A DNA stretch of 64,000 bases from Alligator mississippiensis. Lineage: Eukaryota; Chordata; Crocodylia; Alligatoridae. Shown piece by piece: positions 11,626 through 23,196 of this stretch. A model generated the notes under the pieces. It was given only the letters and a program-made list of their open reading frames with translations. It had not been told where the DNA came from and searched no databases. Numbering within the stretch: the stretch's first letter is position 1; each line of letters starts with the position of its first letter. A program made the translations under genes and the position numbers. The stretch is from assembly GCF_030867095.1 (NCBI RefSeq), contig NC_081830.1, positions 33,215,832-33,279,831 on the forward strand, given 5' to 3'.

Positions 11626-12450
11626 TGAGTCTTAGAGAAGTGGGGCTGGAAGGAACCTCCAGCGTTCACATCTCATCCCATCCCTTGCCTGAGTCAGGAT
11701 TAGCTCAGTCCAAACCATCCTGGACAATCCATAATCTAAAACTCCACATAAGATGGCCATCAACCCTGACCCAGCACAGACCTAACATCCAAACCTGCCA
11801 TGGGGAAAGCAGGGGTACCACGGCAGCCAGTGTCCTGCTGCTATGAAATGCAGACAATATATGCTTGAGAGATCCTGGGTAGAGGGCCATCCCTTCCGCT
11901 ACAGAGGAAGACAAACCACTTCCCCAGTCCCTACCAATCTGACCATGGGCTAAAACTCCTTCCTGATCCCAGATATGGCATCGGTTAGACCCCAAGCAGA
12001 GGGGCAAGACCCTCTAGCCAGGAATGTCTGGCTGTGGTGCCATCAGGAGCATTGGCACAGCCCAGTCAGTCCCCAGCCTTGGCTGTAGACAACACGCAGC
12101 GCCTCTGAGGAAGGTTATTAAACACTCTGACATATGTAGCAGAAAGGGTGCGGGGAGGCATGGGGGCAAGCAGCAAAGCCCAGAAGCCTGGAAAACCCCC
12201 ATGGTAGAACATAGGCATCACTACGCCTAGATCATCCCCTCTAGTGGCTGTTCAGGCTCTCCTTGAACACTTCTAGTGACAGAGTCCACAGCTTCCCTGG
12301 ACACCTATTTCACTGCCTCCCTGCTCTTCCCATGCAGAAGTTTTTCCAGATATCCACGCTAAACCTACTTTGCTGCAGCTTCAAGCCATGGGTCTGCATC
12401 CTCCTCTTTTCAGTGAGAGAGAAAAGGCACTTTCCCTCTCCTTTATCATG
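11626..12450 (-). mobile_element. CR1 LINE fragment with extended 3' tail
   Basis: The minus-strand CR1 3' end begins with AGAGAAGTGGGGCTGGAAGG (about 11633), then carries a ~450-bp 3' stretch shared with the copy at 52.34 kb (shared words: CCACGGCAGCCAGTGTCCTG, CAATCTGACCATGGG, AGACCCTCTAGCCAGGAA order and spacing). It continues into the ORF2 end (sequence for the typical CR1 C-terminus on the minus strand, 12250-12440). No open reading frame remains; old copy. Confidence 0.75.
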
Positions 12451-14239
12451 GTGGTCAGACCCAGTGGCCATCCTCCTGGCTCTCCCTGCATGAGCTGTTG
12501 CTGTGGCTTTGCTGTCTGCCATGCATGGCATATAATGACATGTGTGTCAGGAGCATGTTGCAGCTCAGGAAGGTCCCAGCAGAGATTGGAGCCTCAGCTG
12601 TACAGCCCCCCATAAAGCTCCTGGGTCCTGCTGTCCCCCTGGCTCTCCTCCCTATACCTCCCTAGTCATCTGCCTCCAGCCCCATATCTTCTCGTCCAGC
12701 TCCACAGCTCCTACCCCCTCCCCTGATGCCCAGTTCCACCTCATCTCCCCCTGCCGGGGGCCAGAAACCTCCCTGCCCTCCAGGGCCCTTCGGAGGCACA
12801 TCACCACTGTCTGAGATGTGAGCTCACAAGTACAGGAGCTGCTACAATGGCAGGTCTCCTTCTTCCATATCCCCAAGCTGCTCACACCGGGCAGGTTATC
12901 ATGTAGCTAGGCCTAAGCTCTCTGCAGCAACTCGTGGCTCGGGGAGACTTTGCAGAAGCACTGAGCACCCTGTGTCTGTAGACGTGGCTTCTTTTTTGGC
13001 ATAAACTGTACTACCCACAACCATTTGTGCCACTTGAACAGGCAGGCTCTGGGTTTGCAAATCACCCTCTTTTTGAGATGTGCATTTCTCCTCCTTCTAC
13101 TGTCCTCCAGGCCCAAAGTCACCACCACTGCAGTTCCAACAGTAAAGCACGGAGCACTGAAGCCAGGGCCCAGCCTCACTCCTGCTTCTTGTTCTCCTGG
13201 GTGCAGATACATCATCGATTAAATAACGGCATGAAACCACCGTGGGTGCGTGTCATGGAACCAGGACCCAGCTCCCCTGGCGAGGCTCCTGTACAGGGAA
13301 GGGCATGTGCTCATGCTCCATTTCAGGAATGGATGACTTACGAGCAAGAAAGCAGGATGTTATTGTGCAATTTAACTCAAGTGCCTCCTCTGCCTGGCTG
13401 CTGTACCTCTACCTGGCCCCCAAACACTGTTGATTTTCTAACCTCCACATTTTCAATAAAGTCCTATCCAAATACACAATTCCTCTGGCTCTTCAGACCT
13501 TTTCTGCCCAAGTCTGGATACATCCTGGGAAAGCCTAACATGTGTCCATCAGGCAGTGGCCCCAGCACCTATCCTAAGTTGAGCAGAGGAACAGGGCTTC
13601 TCACAGCAGCCCTGGTGAGGGTAAAGCTCATGGAGGACCCAATGAGAAGGGGCTGTCACCTGTTTTGTCCCTGCTCAGCCAGGCATTATGGGCCTTGCAA
13701 GGAGTGGCATTTTGCATTTCCCTCTGTTCTCCCCACTTCTCTGGGGCTAAAGGGTAACAGGTGGGATAGAAGGAAAAGGAGCCCAGCCTGTGCCTCCCCA
13801 CATGCTGGCCTGAACATCGGGGAACATGCCCACCTCACACTGCCAGTGGGGCAGTCTCCCCAGAGGGTACTGGCTTAACCCTCCCCTATTGCTATGGACG
13901 TCCAAGGGCACGTGTATACCCCTTCAGGCTCACATGCTCACTTCAGGCCAGCAGACTGCAGTGGTCCCCCATGCACCTCTCTGCATTTCACCCCAGGGAT
14001 CCCTTCCTTGGGCTCAGCATGTCTCTACTCACCATTCAGGGCTGTGATCTCAAGTAGCTGGAGATACCTTCTTGCAGCTATGACTGAGAAGCCAAGGTGG
14101 TGGAAATGGCTAGGGTTTGAGATGGACCCTGTTCCCAGCTTGCTGACTGTTGTGGACTCCACTTTGAGGCAGCATGCCCTGTGTATGGAGCCTCGTTTCC
14201 ATACCAAGGACTACACTTGTACCTAGTTCCTTCTCTGGA

Positions 14240-14305
14240 TTGGGCTGTGTGCCTCAGTTCCCCATCTGCACGTGAGGGAAGATAACACTCCTTATATTAT
14301 CTGTC
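14240..14305 (+). repeat. MIR-like tail fragment
   Basis: GTGTGCCTCAGTTCCCCATC followed by GAAGATAACACTCC resembles the MIR tail. Only about 60 bp, so tentative. Confidence 0.4.
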
Positions 14306-14459
14306 CCACCAAGGGCAGGATATCTTTGGGGCAGGCTCTCTGTGTAGGGAGGGCCCCATGTCAAGGAGGGTCAAGATAAATGCCACTAGCAGAGATGAAA
14401 CAATGGGGTAGCAATAACAACAGGTATGGCCAAGCCTTTTTGAAAGGAGCCGAGGTCTC

Positions 14460-14715
14460 AACAGCCAAGGATACCACTGAAAAGCAAAGAAGCCTGAAAG
14501 CGATGAGCAGCGTTCGTCTACGGCTCTTTGCAAATTCGGCCGTAGCTGGCTGGGTGGCGGGGTGGAGCAGGAAAGACAAACTCCACTAATTCAGTTAAAA
14601 GCAGAGGATCGCTCGGGGGCCGCTCACCAGGAGAGGGAACAAGAAACGCTGCCGAGAGGATTCTGTTCTGTCGAATGTTGTGCATTTGTAACCTAGGCAA
14701 CGAATGCTTGCAGCA
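14460..14715. promoter_or_regulatory. Small CpG cluster with a consensus RFX X-box
   Basis: About 14 CpG dinucleotides fall within roughly 240 bp in an otherwise CpG-poor neighbourhood, without repeat features I recognise. GTAACCTAGGCAAC at 14688-14701 fits the X-box GTNRCC-N(0-3)-RGYAAC at every position. It lies 4.7 kb after LRRC3 and 27.7 kb beyond the TSPEAR stop. It could be an enhancer or a minor promoter; both are inference. Confidence 0.3.
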
Positions 14716-15104
14716 ATATTTAGCACCAGGTTAGTGTGCACAGGGACCTTCTGGAGTCGGGCTGCAGGCATGCCGGTGCCTTGGTTTCAGAAAAATAACC
14801 GCATTTGTTACATCTCGTGGAGCCCAGAGGGAAAGGATTCTCAAGTCTCAGCTAGAGTGCCTTGAAAAGGCACAGGGCAGGCAATCACCCTTGCTGTCCT
14901 AGACACAATGTTGGGAAAGAGGAAGACAGAAGCCTAGAGGTGACTGAATGAAGGCATAAGGCAAGGGAGGAAAATAGCATGAGAACAGAACTGAAAAGAA
15001 AGGAAACTCCCATGGAAAGAAAAACAGAAGACACATGGGTGGTAAAATAAAGCCCTTGGAAACATGGCACTTACCCATGCAGTGAGGTAGAGCTTCTGGG
15101 GTTT

Positions 15105-17066
15105 CATAGATTCATAGATTCATAGATGTTAGGGTCGGAAGGGACCTCAATAGATCATCAAGTCCGACCCCCTGCATAAGCAGGAAAGAGTGCTGGGTCT
15201 AGATGACCCCAGCTAGATACTCGTCTAACCTCCTCTTGAAGACCCCCAGGGTAGGGGAGAGCACCACCTCCCTTGGGAGCCCGTTCCAGACCCTGGCCAC
15301 TCGAACTGTGAAGAAGTTCTTCCTAATGTCCAGTCTAAATCTGCTCTCTGCTAGCTTGTGGCCATTGTTTCTTGTAACCCCCGGGGACGCCTTGGTGAAT
15401 AAATATTCACCAATTCCCTTCTGTGCCCCCGTGATGAACTTATAGGCAGCCACAAGGTCGCCTCTCAACCTTCTCTTGCGGAGGCTGAAAAGGTCCAGTT
15501 TCTCTAGTCTCTCCTCGTAGGGCTTGGTCTGCAGGCCCTTGACCATACGAGTTGCCCTTCTCTGGACCCTCTCCAGGTTATCCGCATCCTTCTTGAAGTG
15601 TGGCGCCCAGAATTGCACGCAGTACTCCAACTGCGGTCTGACCAGCGCCCAATAGAGGGGAAGTATCACCTCCCTGGACCTATTCGTCATGCATCTGCTG
15701 ATGCACGATAAAGTGCCAATGGCTTTTTTGATGGCTTCGTCACACTGCTGGCTCATGTTCATCTTGGAGTCCACTAGGACTCCAAGATCCCTTTCCATCT
15801 CTGTGCCACCCAGCAGGTCATTCCCTAGGCTGTAGGTGTGCTGGACATTTTTCCTCCCTAGGTGCAGCACTTTGCATTTCTCCTTGTTGAACTGCATCCT
15901 GTTGTTTTCTGCCCACTTGTCCAACCTGTCCAGGTCTGCCTGCAGCTGTTCCCTGCCCTCCGGCGTGTCCACTTCTCCCCATAGCTTTGTGTCATCTGCA
16001 GACTTGGACAGAGTACATTTGACTCCCTCGTCCAAGTCACTGATGAAGACATTAAAGAGTATTGGTCCAAGGACCGAGCCCTGCGGGACCCCGCTGCCCA
16101 CACCCTTCCAGGTCGAGACCGACCCATCCACCACGACTCTCTGGGTGCGGCCCTCTAGCCAGTTCGCCACCCACCGGACTGTGTAGTCAGCCACATCACA
16201 GCCTCTTAACTTGTTCACCAGTATGGGGTGGGATACCATATCGAAGGCCTTCCTGAAGTCTAAGTATACGACATCCACCCCTCCTCCTGTGTCCAGGCGT
16301 TTTGTAACCTGGTCATAGAAAGAGACTAGATTGGTCAGGCACAATCTGCCTGCCACAAACCCGTGCTGGTTTCCCCTCAGCATAATTTGTCCTGCCGGGC
16401 TCTCACAAATGTGAGCCTTGATAATTTTTTCAAAGACTTTACCAAGGATGGAGGTGAGACTGACTGGCCTATAGTTGCCTGGGTCCTCCTTCCTCCCCTT
16501 TTTGAAAATGGGGACCACGTTAGCCCTTTTCCAGTCCTCCGGGACTTGGCCCGTGCGCCACAAGCGTTCTAATATTCCCGCCAGTGGCTCTGCAATGACG
16601 TCGGCCAGTGCCTTCAGCACCCTCGGATGGAGCTCATCCGGGCCTGCCGACTTAAAGGCATCCAGTTCTTCCAAATGACTCTGCACCACCTCAGGATCTA
16701 CGTGTGGAAGTCTGGTGCCTTGCTGCTGCCTCTCTACAACCCCAGTGAGAGACTTGTCGTGCCCCTCGCTTAGGAACACTGAGGCAAAGAACTCGTTGAG
16801 GAGTTCAGCCTTGTCCCCCCTGTCTGTCACCAATTGTTTCTGCCCATTTAGCAGAGGTCCTATTCCTCCCTGGGCCTTCCTTTTACTCCCAATATATCTA
16901 AAAAACAATTTCTTGTTGTCTTTTACTTGGGTTGCCATCCTCAGCTCCATGGTAGCTTTGGCCCGTCTGACTGCCTCCCTACAAGCACAAGCAGAGGAGG
17001 TATATTCATCTTTAGTGATCTCACCTTGTTTCCACTTTTTATGTGCTCCCCTTTTGGCCCTTAGGC
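15105..17066 (-). mobile_element. 5'-truncated young CR1 LINE with open reverse transcriptase frame
   Basis: Minus-strand copy of the same CR1 subfamily as the element at 53.83-57.21 kb. The 3' end is the tandem TCATAGAT array at 15105-15128. Homology to the other copy runs to the sequence matching its 55256 and stops abruptly at about 17066, so the endonuclease and ORF1 are absent. I could not find a target-site duplication: the flanks before 15105 and after 17066 share no clear short repeat. At the truncation point the sequence CTTTTGGCCCTTAGGCCAAAAGGG is a local near-palindrome, which may mark the junction. Confidence 0.93.
15199..16950 (-). pseudogene. CR1 ORF2 reverse transcriptase domain, open but with altered FADD box
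   Basis: 583 open codons, and the frame stays open upstream of the ATG at 16950 up to the truncation at 17066. Motifs: VVPIFKKG, NYRPVSLTS, QHGFVAGRLCLTN, VYLDFRKAFD, GVPQGSVLGPILF, then SADDTKLW where the related copy has FADDTKLW. The changed codon (TCT for TTT) is at 16000-16002. The two aspartates remain, but the hydrophobic residue before ADD is nearly invariant in reverse transcriptases, so activity is doubtful. Without the endonuclease part this is a dead-on-arrival copy despite the clean frame; no host function is implied. Confidence 0.9.
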
Positions 17067-20000
17067 CAAAAGGGTTCAGGGCATCTGTTGATTATAACCG
17101 TCATCATCACTAATACTATTAGTCTGATAGTAGTTCCTAGAGGCTCCGAGCCAGGGACAGGAGGCCATTGTGTTATATGCTGTACACACATAGCAGAAGT
17201 GATCCCTGCCCCAAACAGCTTACTTGTAGGAGCTCACAAGCACAGGCAATAGCCACTGTCTCACAAACTGCCTCCCTTCACCCCACAGCTGTAGGCTAGC
17301 TGCATCTTGTATCATTCTTTACCTCTTGTGTGTCTGAGTGACACCTCACATTGCAGGACACTTAACAGAAAATATAGCCAAGAATCATCATAACCAACCA
17401 GCATACTCCTAACCTTCAACCACGTATTTTGTTATGGAAATTATGGCTGAATAATCTGACCCTCCCCGTAAGTCTGATCCAAAACCCATGGGCGTCTTTC
17501 TATTGACTTCATGGGGCTTTAGAACTGGCCCTAAAAGTTGCCCTCCTCTGAATACTCAACAAGTCAGGAATTTTTCAATAAAACTTGTTTTCCATTGGGA
17601 AACGCTAGATCTTTAATTTTTTTTTTTCCAACAGGAAAAAACAGTTGATTTGAATGAGGTTTTCATGCTAATTCTCTCTCCCCCTTTTTTTCTTTTTTTT
17701 TGGAAGAGTTCCAAAATTGTCAAAACATCTTGTCACAGGATTTTTTAAACAGAAAAATCTTTTTTTGTTGTTGTTATTTTCAGATTTGCTCATTTCTAAT
17801 GAGACACGCACAAAAACCAGGCAAAATCCAAACAAAATGCTTTGTAATAACTGAAATGAAATGTTTTGCTTCACCCAAAACATTGACACAGATTGTTTTT
17901 TTAAAAGAGATTTCCCCTTTTCATCCTAATTATAGCAGGAAAATCTTCCCAAGCCTTGAAAAGTGCTCTGGCCCTGGAAAAACTGTTTATTGTCCAGTCG
18001 TGACCATTATATCAGACATGGAGAGCGGCGAGATGCGAAGGAGCATGTTTATGTGGATTATGGGCCGGGTGTGACAAGACTCAGGTGGAGGGTCCCTTGG
18101 CCCCATTGCAGTCAGACCTGCCATCCCAGACCCACGCAGAAACCTCCCAACCCCCCCTCCTGCCATGGCTTGCTGGAAAAAAGAGAGAGGTAATTGAGGA
18201 GGCATCTTGCCTATGCTCAAAGCAGAGGGAAGGGGAATGAAACCAGGGGAAGGTCTTACTGCATGGCAGGACTCTTAGCATCTACTGGGTCATGAGTGTC
18301 ATATTGGACCTGGCTTGTTCCAGGCCCTGGTCACTCTCATCTAAACACCACCTCTCTTTTTCCTCAGTCTGTCCCTAGCTCTGTGCTGCTCCCACCCTTC
18401 CTCCCCTTCAGGGACTAGAGCCCAGGACCTCAGGCTTTGCAGCCATACTACCCAACCCCTTAAGGCACCAGAGCTGGTCCTTTAGACCCGACCCCAGTTC
18501 AGTTCCTGTCCTCAGACTGTCCTGCCTATGGCTGTAGCCTTCACTTTGGGAAGGGTATCAGTCAGGATGTTGGTGACCCTGTTATGCCACCTTCACATCT
18601 CTACTTATGGCCACTCCCATCCCACCAGGTTTCCGTTACACAACAAAAAATGGGGAAAACCTCCACTTTAAATTTCTGCCTGCCTAAATAGACACTGTCT
18701 TCACTCAGGGCTTTGCCCACTGGCTTGCTGCCCAAAAGTAAGGAGCAAAGGAGACCTCTCAGTAGAAACTTACTCCCCCTCTGGGGTTACTCACAGTGTC
18801 CAGTAAGGCCTCTCATCCATCAGGCAGAATCAGTCCAGCCTTGTGCACATCCAGGGCTTGACTGCTCCTCACTCACTCCTGGGGCAGGCTTTTCTCTCTC
18901 CTAGCCATGCCCCCTTCCAGTCATGGGACCTATTCAGGGGCACCTGGCCCTTGCTGGCCCCAACAGGGTCTTTCCTCTCCAATCTTCATAACAGGGGCTT
19001 GACTCCCTGTTGAACAGAGGTGTTAGTCCCTGATATTATTATTAACAATGCATAACACCTCCTGCTAGAATCAACTGAAAATGTCACAGAACTTCCCATG
19101 TGTTGGCTGAAATTTTCCATGCCAGATGTCTGCCTTTTTTGGAGGGGGGGGGTAGGAGAAGTCAGCCAATTCAGTTCAGCTTCCCTAAGGATGAAGCTGG
19201 GGGGGGGGGAATATGTTATTTTACCTAGGTGAAAAAAAATAGTCCTGCTGACCTTTTCTTTGGAAAGTTCTAGGTGCCCCCAAACTTTCTAGGCTTGGAA
19301 TTTGGCAGGGATGTGGCCTTGATGTCAGAGACACTCCTTCACTGTCTCTGGGGAAAACTCCACCAGTCTGGCCAAGTTTAAAGCTCTGAAAAATTACAAT
19401 CCACTGTGCTTAGTGGTAACTTCTTAGTTGGCTAGCTCAAATTGCTGAAACTCCATCCTCAATGAGTATGCTCCATCCCCTTCTGGCATCTATATTTGAT
19501 TTGACTGCATATAGGGCAGCCTTTGGAAATGATGGACCAAGCTCCACCTCACTGCTATGGGGGCTAAGATGGGTTAAGAAGAAAGGGATGAGAAGAACTG
19601 TAAGAGTTGCTCCAAGTCATGGTAGGGCCAGGCACTAGAACTGAGAGCAGGGAGCCTGTCCTCCTTTCCTCTCAATGGTATCTGCTGAACCAGGGAAGCT
19701 ACTTGGATCATACTCAGAGGAGGCAAAAGCTGACCCCAGGGTATAGGAGAGGAAGGAGTAGACTTGGACAAGGAGCTGGCAATGGAAGGGGGAGAAAAAC
19801 AGAGACTGTGACTGGCTGGGACTGGTTAAACTTCTTGGACTAGGAGCCAGAGAGAGGTCTTGGAGTCAGTTGGCTCATGAGGGGAGGTACAGGGATACTG
19901 AGATCAGATGAAGATATGCAGGAAAAGGGAGACTGTGATTGGCTGGAGAAAACTAAAAATAATGGGGGTTGGGGGATGGAGGCAGAGGAAGGGGAGACAA

Positions 20001-20751
20001 ACCGAACGAGGAGATAAGGTGCACAGGAAGAACTGAGCAAAGAGCCTGGGGCAAGGAGCCAAAAAGGAAGGAAACCCAGAGAAGGAGCCAGGGAAAGTGC
20101 AAGAGAGAGAAGCGGAGGCTGGGACTTGCTAGGTAAAGAGACTGCCAATAGGGCAGAGGGACAGGAAAAGCTTGAACCAGGTGGTGCACAAGGGGTCAAG
20201 TTTTAGCGCGAGGAAAGACAGAAGAGCGTGCATTCATTACAGCGTGCGCTCTTCCAGGGACTGGAGCATGATGCAGGATTCACCACTCCTCTGCCGTCAG
20301 CATCTGTCTGCGCACCCCTTTGGCAATGTGTGCATTGCATCTCCACATGTGTGCATTGCCTTTTCCCATGGAGGATGACAACCTCCTGCTGCCATCAGTT
20401 CCTGTGTTAGTTCTGGTGGCAGAATACGCTGGGCCTTAAGATTTCACCCCTGCAGCTGACCCACACAGCTGTCAGAATAGCTCAGCACCATGGAACTGCT
20501 TGATTTAAACACCTAGGACGGTACACACAAATGCATGATCAAGATTGCTAAGTCAACCGCTCAGAAGCTAGGAAATACCGAGATTTGGGTTGCCTGTGCC
20601 TTTTTGTTCATTCCAAGTCATTGTGGTCACGAGACACCAGCCCACAAGGGAGTGATGTGCCTGGCTTCACATACAGCCATGTGGACTGTGCCAGCCAAAT
20701 GGCCGTGTAACCACTGAGTGCTGGGGACAAGGCCCACCCACTAATACGAGA
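17067..20751. other. Intergenic, no gene
   Basis: Includes the A/T-rich stretch listed at 17.6-17.9 kb, two G-runs near 19140 and 19200, and purine-rich DNA at 19560-20200 in which GAGACTGTGACTGGCTGG (near 19802) recurs as GAGACTGTGATTGGCTGG (near 19929). Confidence 0.55.
17565..17905. repeat. A/T-run-rich repeat-like stretch
   Basis: Alternating T and A homopolymers with words such as TTTTCCATTGGGAAA and CCAACAGGAAAAAACAG. Resembles the stretch at 60830-61165 in word content; family not identified. Confidence 0.4.
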
Positions 20752-21160
20752 GCCGCTGTGACTAGTTTCCATGGAGAGCCCAGCAGTGGCAGGACTATGA
20801 CAGTGGGGGCCAAGGTTTCCATGGAGACTGGCCCCAGCAGCACTGGCAGGATGCGTGGTGGGGCAGGGAGCTGCTCCAGGGCAGGGATCCTGCAGCAGTG
20901 ACTGCATGGTCCAGAGCAGGGGCAAAGCTGCAATCCACTGCCCACGCACACCGGGCAGGGACATGCAGGCAGTAGATCGCAGCTTTGCTCTGGCTTCAGA
21001 CCATGCTGTCACCAATGCAAGATACCAACCCCGGCAGCGGAGCAGCTCCCCACCCAGCCACACTGCCAGTGCCGCTGGGGCCGGTCTCCATGGAAACCCT
21101 GGCTCCATGCTGTCAGGGTGCTGCTGCTTCTGGGGTCTCCATGGAAACCAGCCCCAGCGA
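20752..21160. repeat. Foldback element: ~190-bp imperfect inverted arms with 26-bp spacer
   Basis: The left arm (20752-20942) and right arm (20969-21160) are reverse complements with modest divergence and indels. Matching landmarks: GTTTCCATGGAGACTGGCCC left versus the complement of GGCCGGTCTCCATGGAAAC right; GACTGCATGGTC versus GACCATGCTGTC; GCAAAGCTGCAATCCACTGC versus GCAGTAGATCGCAGCTTTGC. Neither arm codes for anything. No clear target duplication was found at the outer edges, so it may be a foldback MITE or a local inverted duplication. Confidence 0.8.
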
Positions 21161-21239
21161 TGCAGGCAGGGGCTGCTGGGAAATGGAGTCTGGCCCCCAG
21201 CCAGATCTGCCATTTCGCCTACCCCTACACTAACAGCTT

Positions 21240-21330
21240 GAAGCCATAGCAGGAGAGCTCAAAGGCTCTGTCACCACACTGCTTTGCAGCAAAGTGCTCT
21301 AACCACCAGGCCACATGCTAGGTCATACTT
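21240..21330 (-). repeat. CORE-SINE-like head fragment
   Basis: AGCAAAGTGCTCTAACCACC then AGGCCACATGC is the reverse of a tRNA-derived SINE head (GGTGGTTAGAGCACT). Short; assignment tentative. Confidence 0.4.
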
Positions 21331-22508
21331 ATTGTGGTCTTCAGCTCTCTTCTTCTAGCTGGCCCACTGGGCAGTCAAAAGTGAAGGATACCTGTGGTTA
21401 GGAGAAGATGTATAAGCCAGAGGGAGTGAGGGTGAATGTGATGGCAGCCTCCCTGGAAAAGGGGGGTCTCTGAGTTCAGGGCCTGGCCCAGCCTCAACCC
21501 CCAGTAGGAGAGAACCTGTTCTACTGCTGTTCACCCATTTTTTCAAATGCAAGGTGCAGTGGGGCAGCTTCAGAGGATGGGTTGGGGGTGCCCTTGGTAT
21601 TGCCTAGACCATAGCTTAGGGTTGGAGCAAGAGACACAGATTCAAACCTCCTCTGGGTGAAGAGGGCCTAGAACGCATGTCTCCTACTCTCAGGGCAAGT
21701 GTCCTGGCTATGGGGCTAAAAGGTGCCAGTGTCCCCTTCCATTCTACCTCTGGCAGGTATGCACAAGCCTATTCCAACACAGGTACAAGCTGAATCTAAC
21801 CCAGGTTAATCTCCAAGCACTACACACAGGGGTATGTGTGAAGGAGTCTGGTCTCTGTAGGGCTTCACTTGTTGCAGAAGTTGCACAGGATGCTGTGAAC
21901 GAACCAGAGAGTTCCTGCTGCTGAATCCCACTCTGGAGACCTGGATTCTATCCCAGCCTCTGACACAGGGATGCTGAGATCCAGGCTGCTCGGAGATGGT
22001 CACTAATTGCTGCTCCTTGTTATCCAATTTGCAAAAGTGCTAATCCCTGGCAGCTACAGCTGCAGTCCATGGGAGGTGTGCTCTGAACATATATTACTGT
22101 GTGTATTCATGTATCCTTCCCCCAAAATCAGGCCTTCAAAACGGGTTTATGTCTTAAGCAGGGAATCTGATTTTTCATCACTGGAATAGAAGCTTTATTA
22201 CTCACGTGAACTTATATAAAGAACTATTCACAGTAAAGACGTGACAGGCTTGCTACTGCCCTTGCAAGGGTCTGGAGCCTAACCTTATTGCTGTCCTGCC
22301 ACATCAGAAAGCTCTTGCTGCCTCACCCGGACTGTCTCCTGGGGTGCCACGCTACCTGGACACTTTGTGTTTCCAGGAAGACTTACTCTATCTCACACAG
22401 TCAGCCAGGACTCTTGAAAGCTCTGTTTTTCCCCTACATTCAGCCTTCCTAAACCAAAGGGCATGTCTTATTTGGATGCATTTGGTATGTGGAAAAATGC
22501 AGCATGTA
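21331..22508. other. Intergenic, no gene
   Basis: A MIR-like scrap (CTGGAGACCTGGATTCTATC near 21934) is the only recognisable item. Confidence 0.5.
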
Positions 22509-23196
22509 GAATCATAGAAAATGAGGGTTGGAAGGGACCTCAGGAATCACATCTAGTCCAAACGTCTGCTCAGAGCATGACCAGCCCCATCTAGATCATC
22601 CCAGCCAAGGCTTTGTCGAGCTGAGCCTTAAAAAACTCCAAGGATGTGGAGTCCACAGCCTCTCTGGGTAACCTGTTTCAGTGCCTCGCCACCCTCCTAG
22701 TGAGAAAGTTTATCTTAATATCCAACCTAAACCTCCCTTGCTGCAATGAGAGCCCATTGTTCCTTGTTAAGTCATCTGCCACCAACTGAGAACAGTCCAG
22801 CTCCATCCTCTTTGGAAGCACCCTGCAGGAAGTTGAAGGTTGCTGTCAAATCCCCCCTCAGTCTTCTCTTCTGCAGATTAAATAAACCCAGTTCCCTCAG
22901 CCTCTCCTCATAAGTCATGTGCCTCAGCCCCTGGACTATTTTCATTGCTCTCAACTGGACTCTCTCCAACTTGTCCACATCCTCTCTGTAGTGGGGGGCC
23001 CAAAACTGGACACAGGACTCCAGATGTGGCCTCATCAGCACTGAATAAAGGGGAAGAATCACTTCCCTTGACCTACTGGCAATGCTCCTAAACAAAGCAG
23101 CTCAGGATGCCCTTAACTTTCTTGGCAACAAGGGCACACTGCTGACTAGTATCAGTCTTACTGTTCACTTTAACCCCCAAATCCTTTTCTGCAGAG
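22509..23196 (-). mobile_element. Decayed CR1 LINE, minus strand 3' fragment
   Basis: The 3' end starts at AATCATAGAAAATGAGGGTT and runs through TGGAAGGGACCTCAGGAATC into the ORF2 end. A minus-strand open piece (23095-22772) still encodes [20 protein letters not shown] and [15 protein letters not shown], the CR1 C-terminal signatures. 5' truncated near 23196 in the region before the SREVILPLY motif. Confidence 0.85.

Larger units (their letters stand above)
12451..15104. other. Intergenic, no gene
   Basis: An AATAAAG lies near 13455 with no supported transcript. The CpG cluster at 14460-14715 and a MIR-like scrap near 14.25 kb are listed separately. Confidence 0.55.

Noticed and set aside
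13453-13463. AATAAAG as the LRRC3 poly(A) signal
   Set aside because: 3.5 kb past the stop with a decayed CR1 in between; possible, but nothing in the sequence links it to LRRC3.
13027-13878. 283-codon + strand open frame downstream of LRRC3
   Set aside because: Composition is that of GC-rich non-coding DNA (Pro/Ser/Cys/His rich, no domain), and no splice or homology support is visible. It is the longest non-repeat frame outside the known genes, so a transcript check would be cheap.
20608-21213. 201-codon minus-strand open frame
   Set aside because: It runs through the foldback element; the frame is explained by the GC-rich inverted arms.
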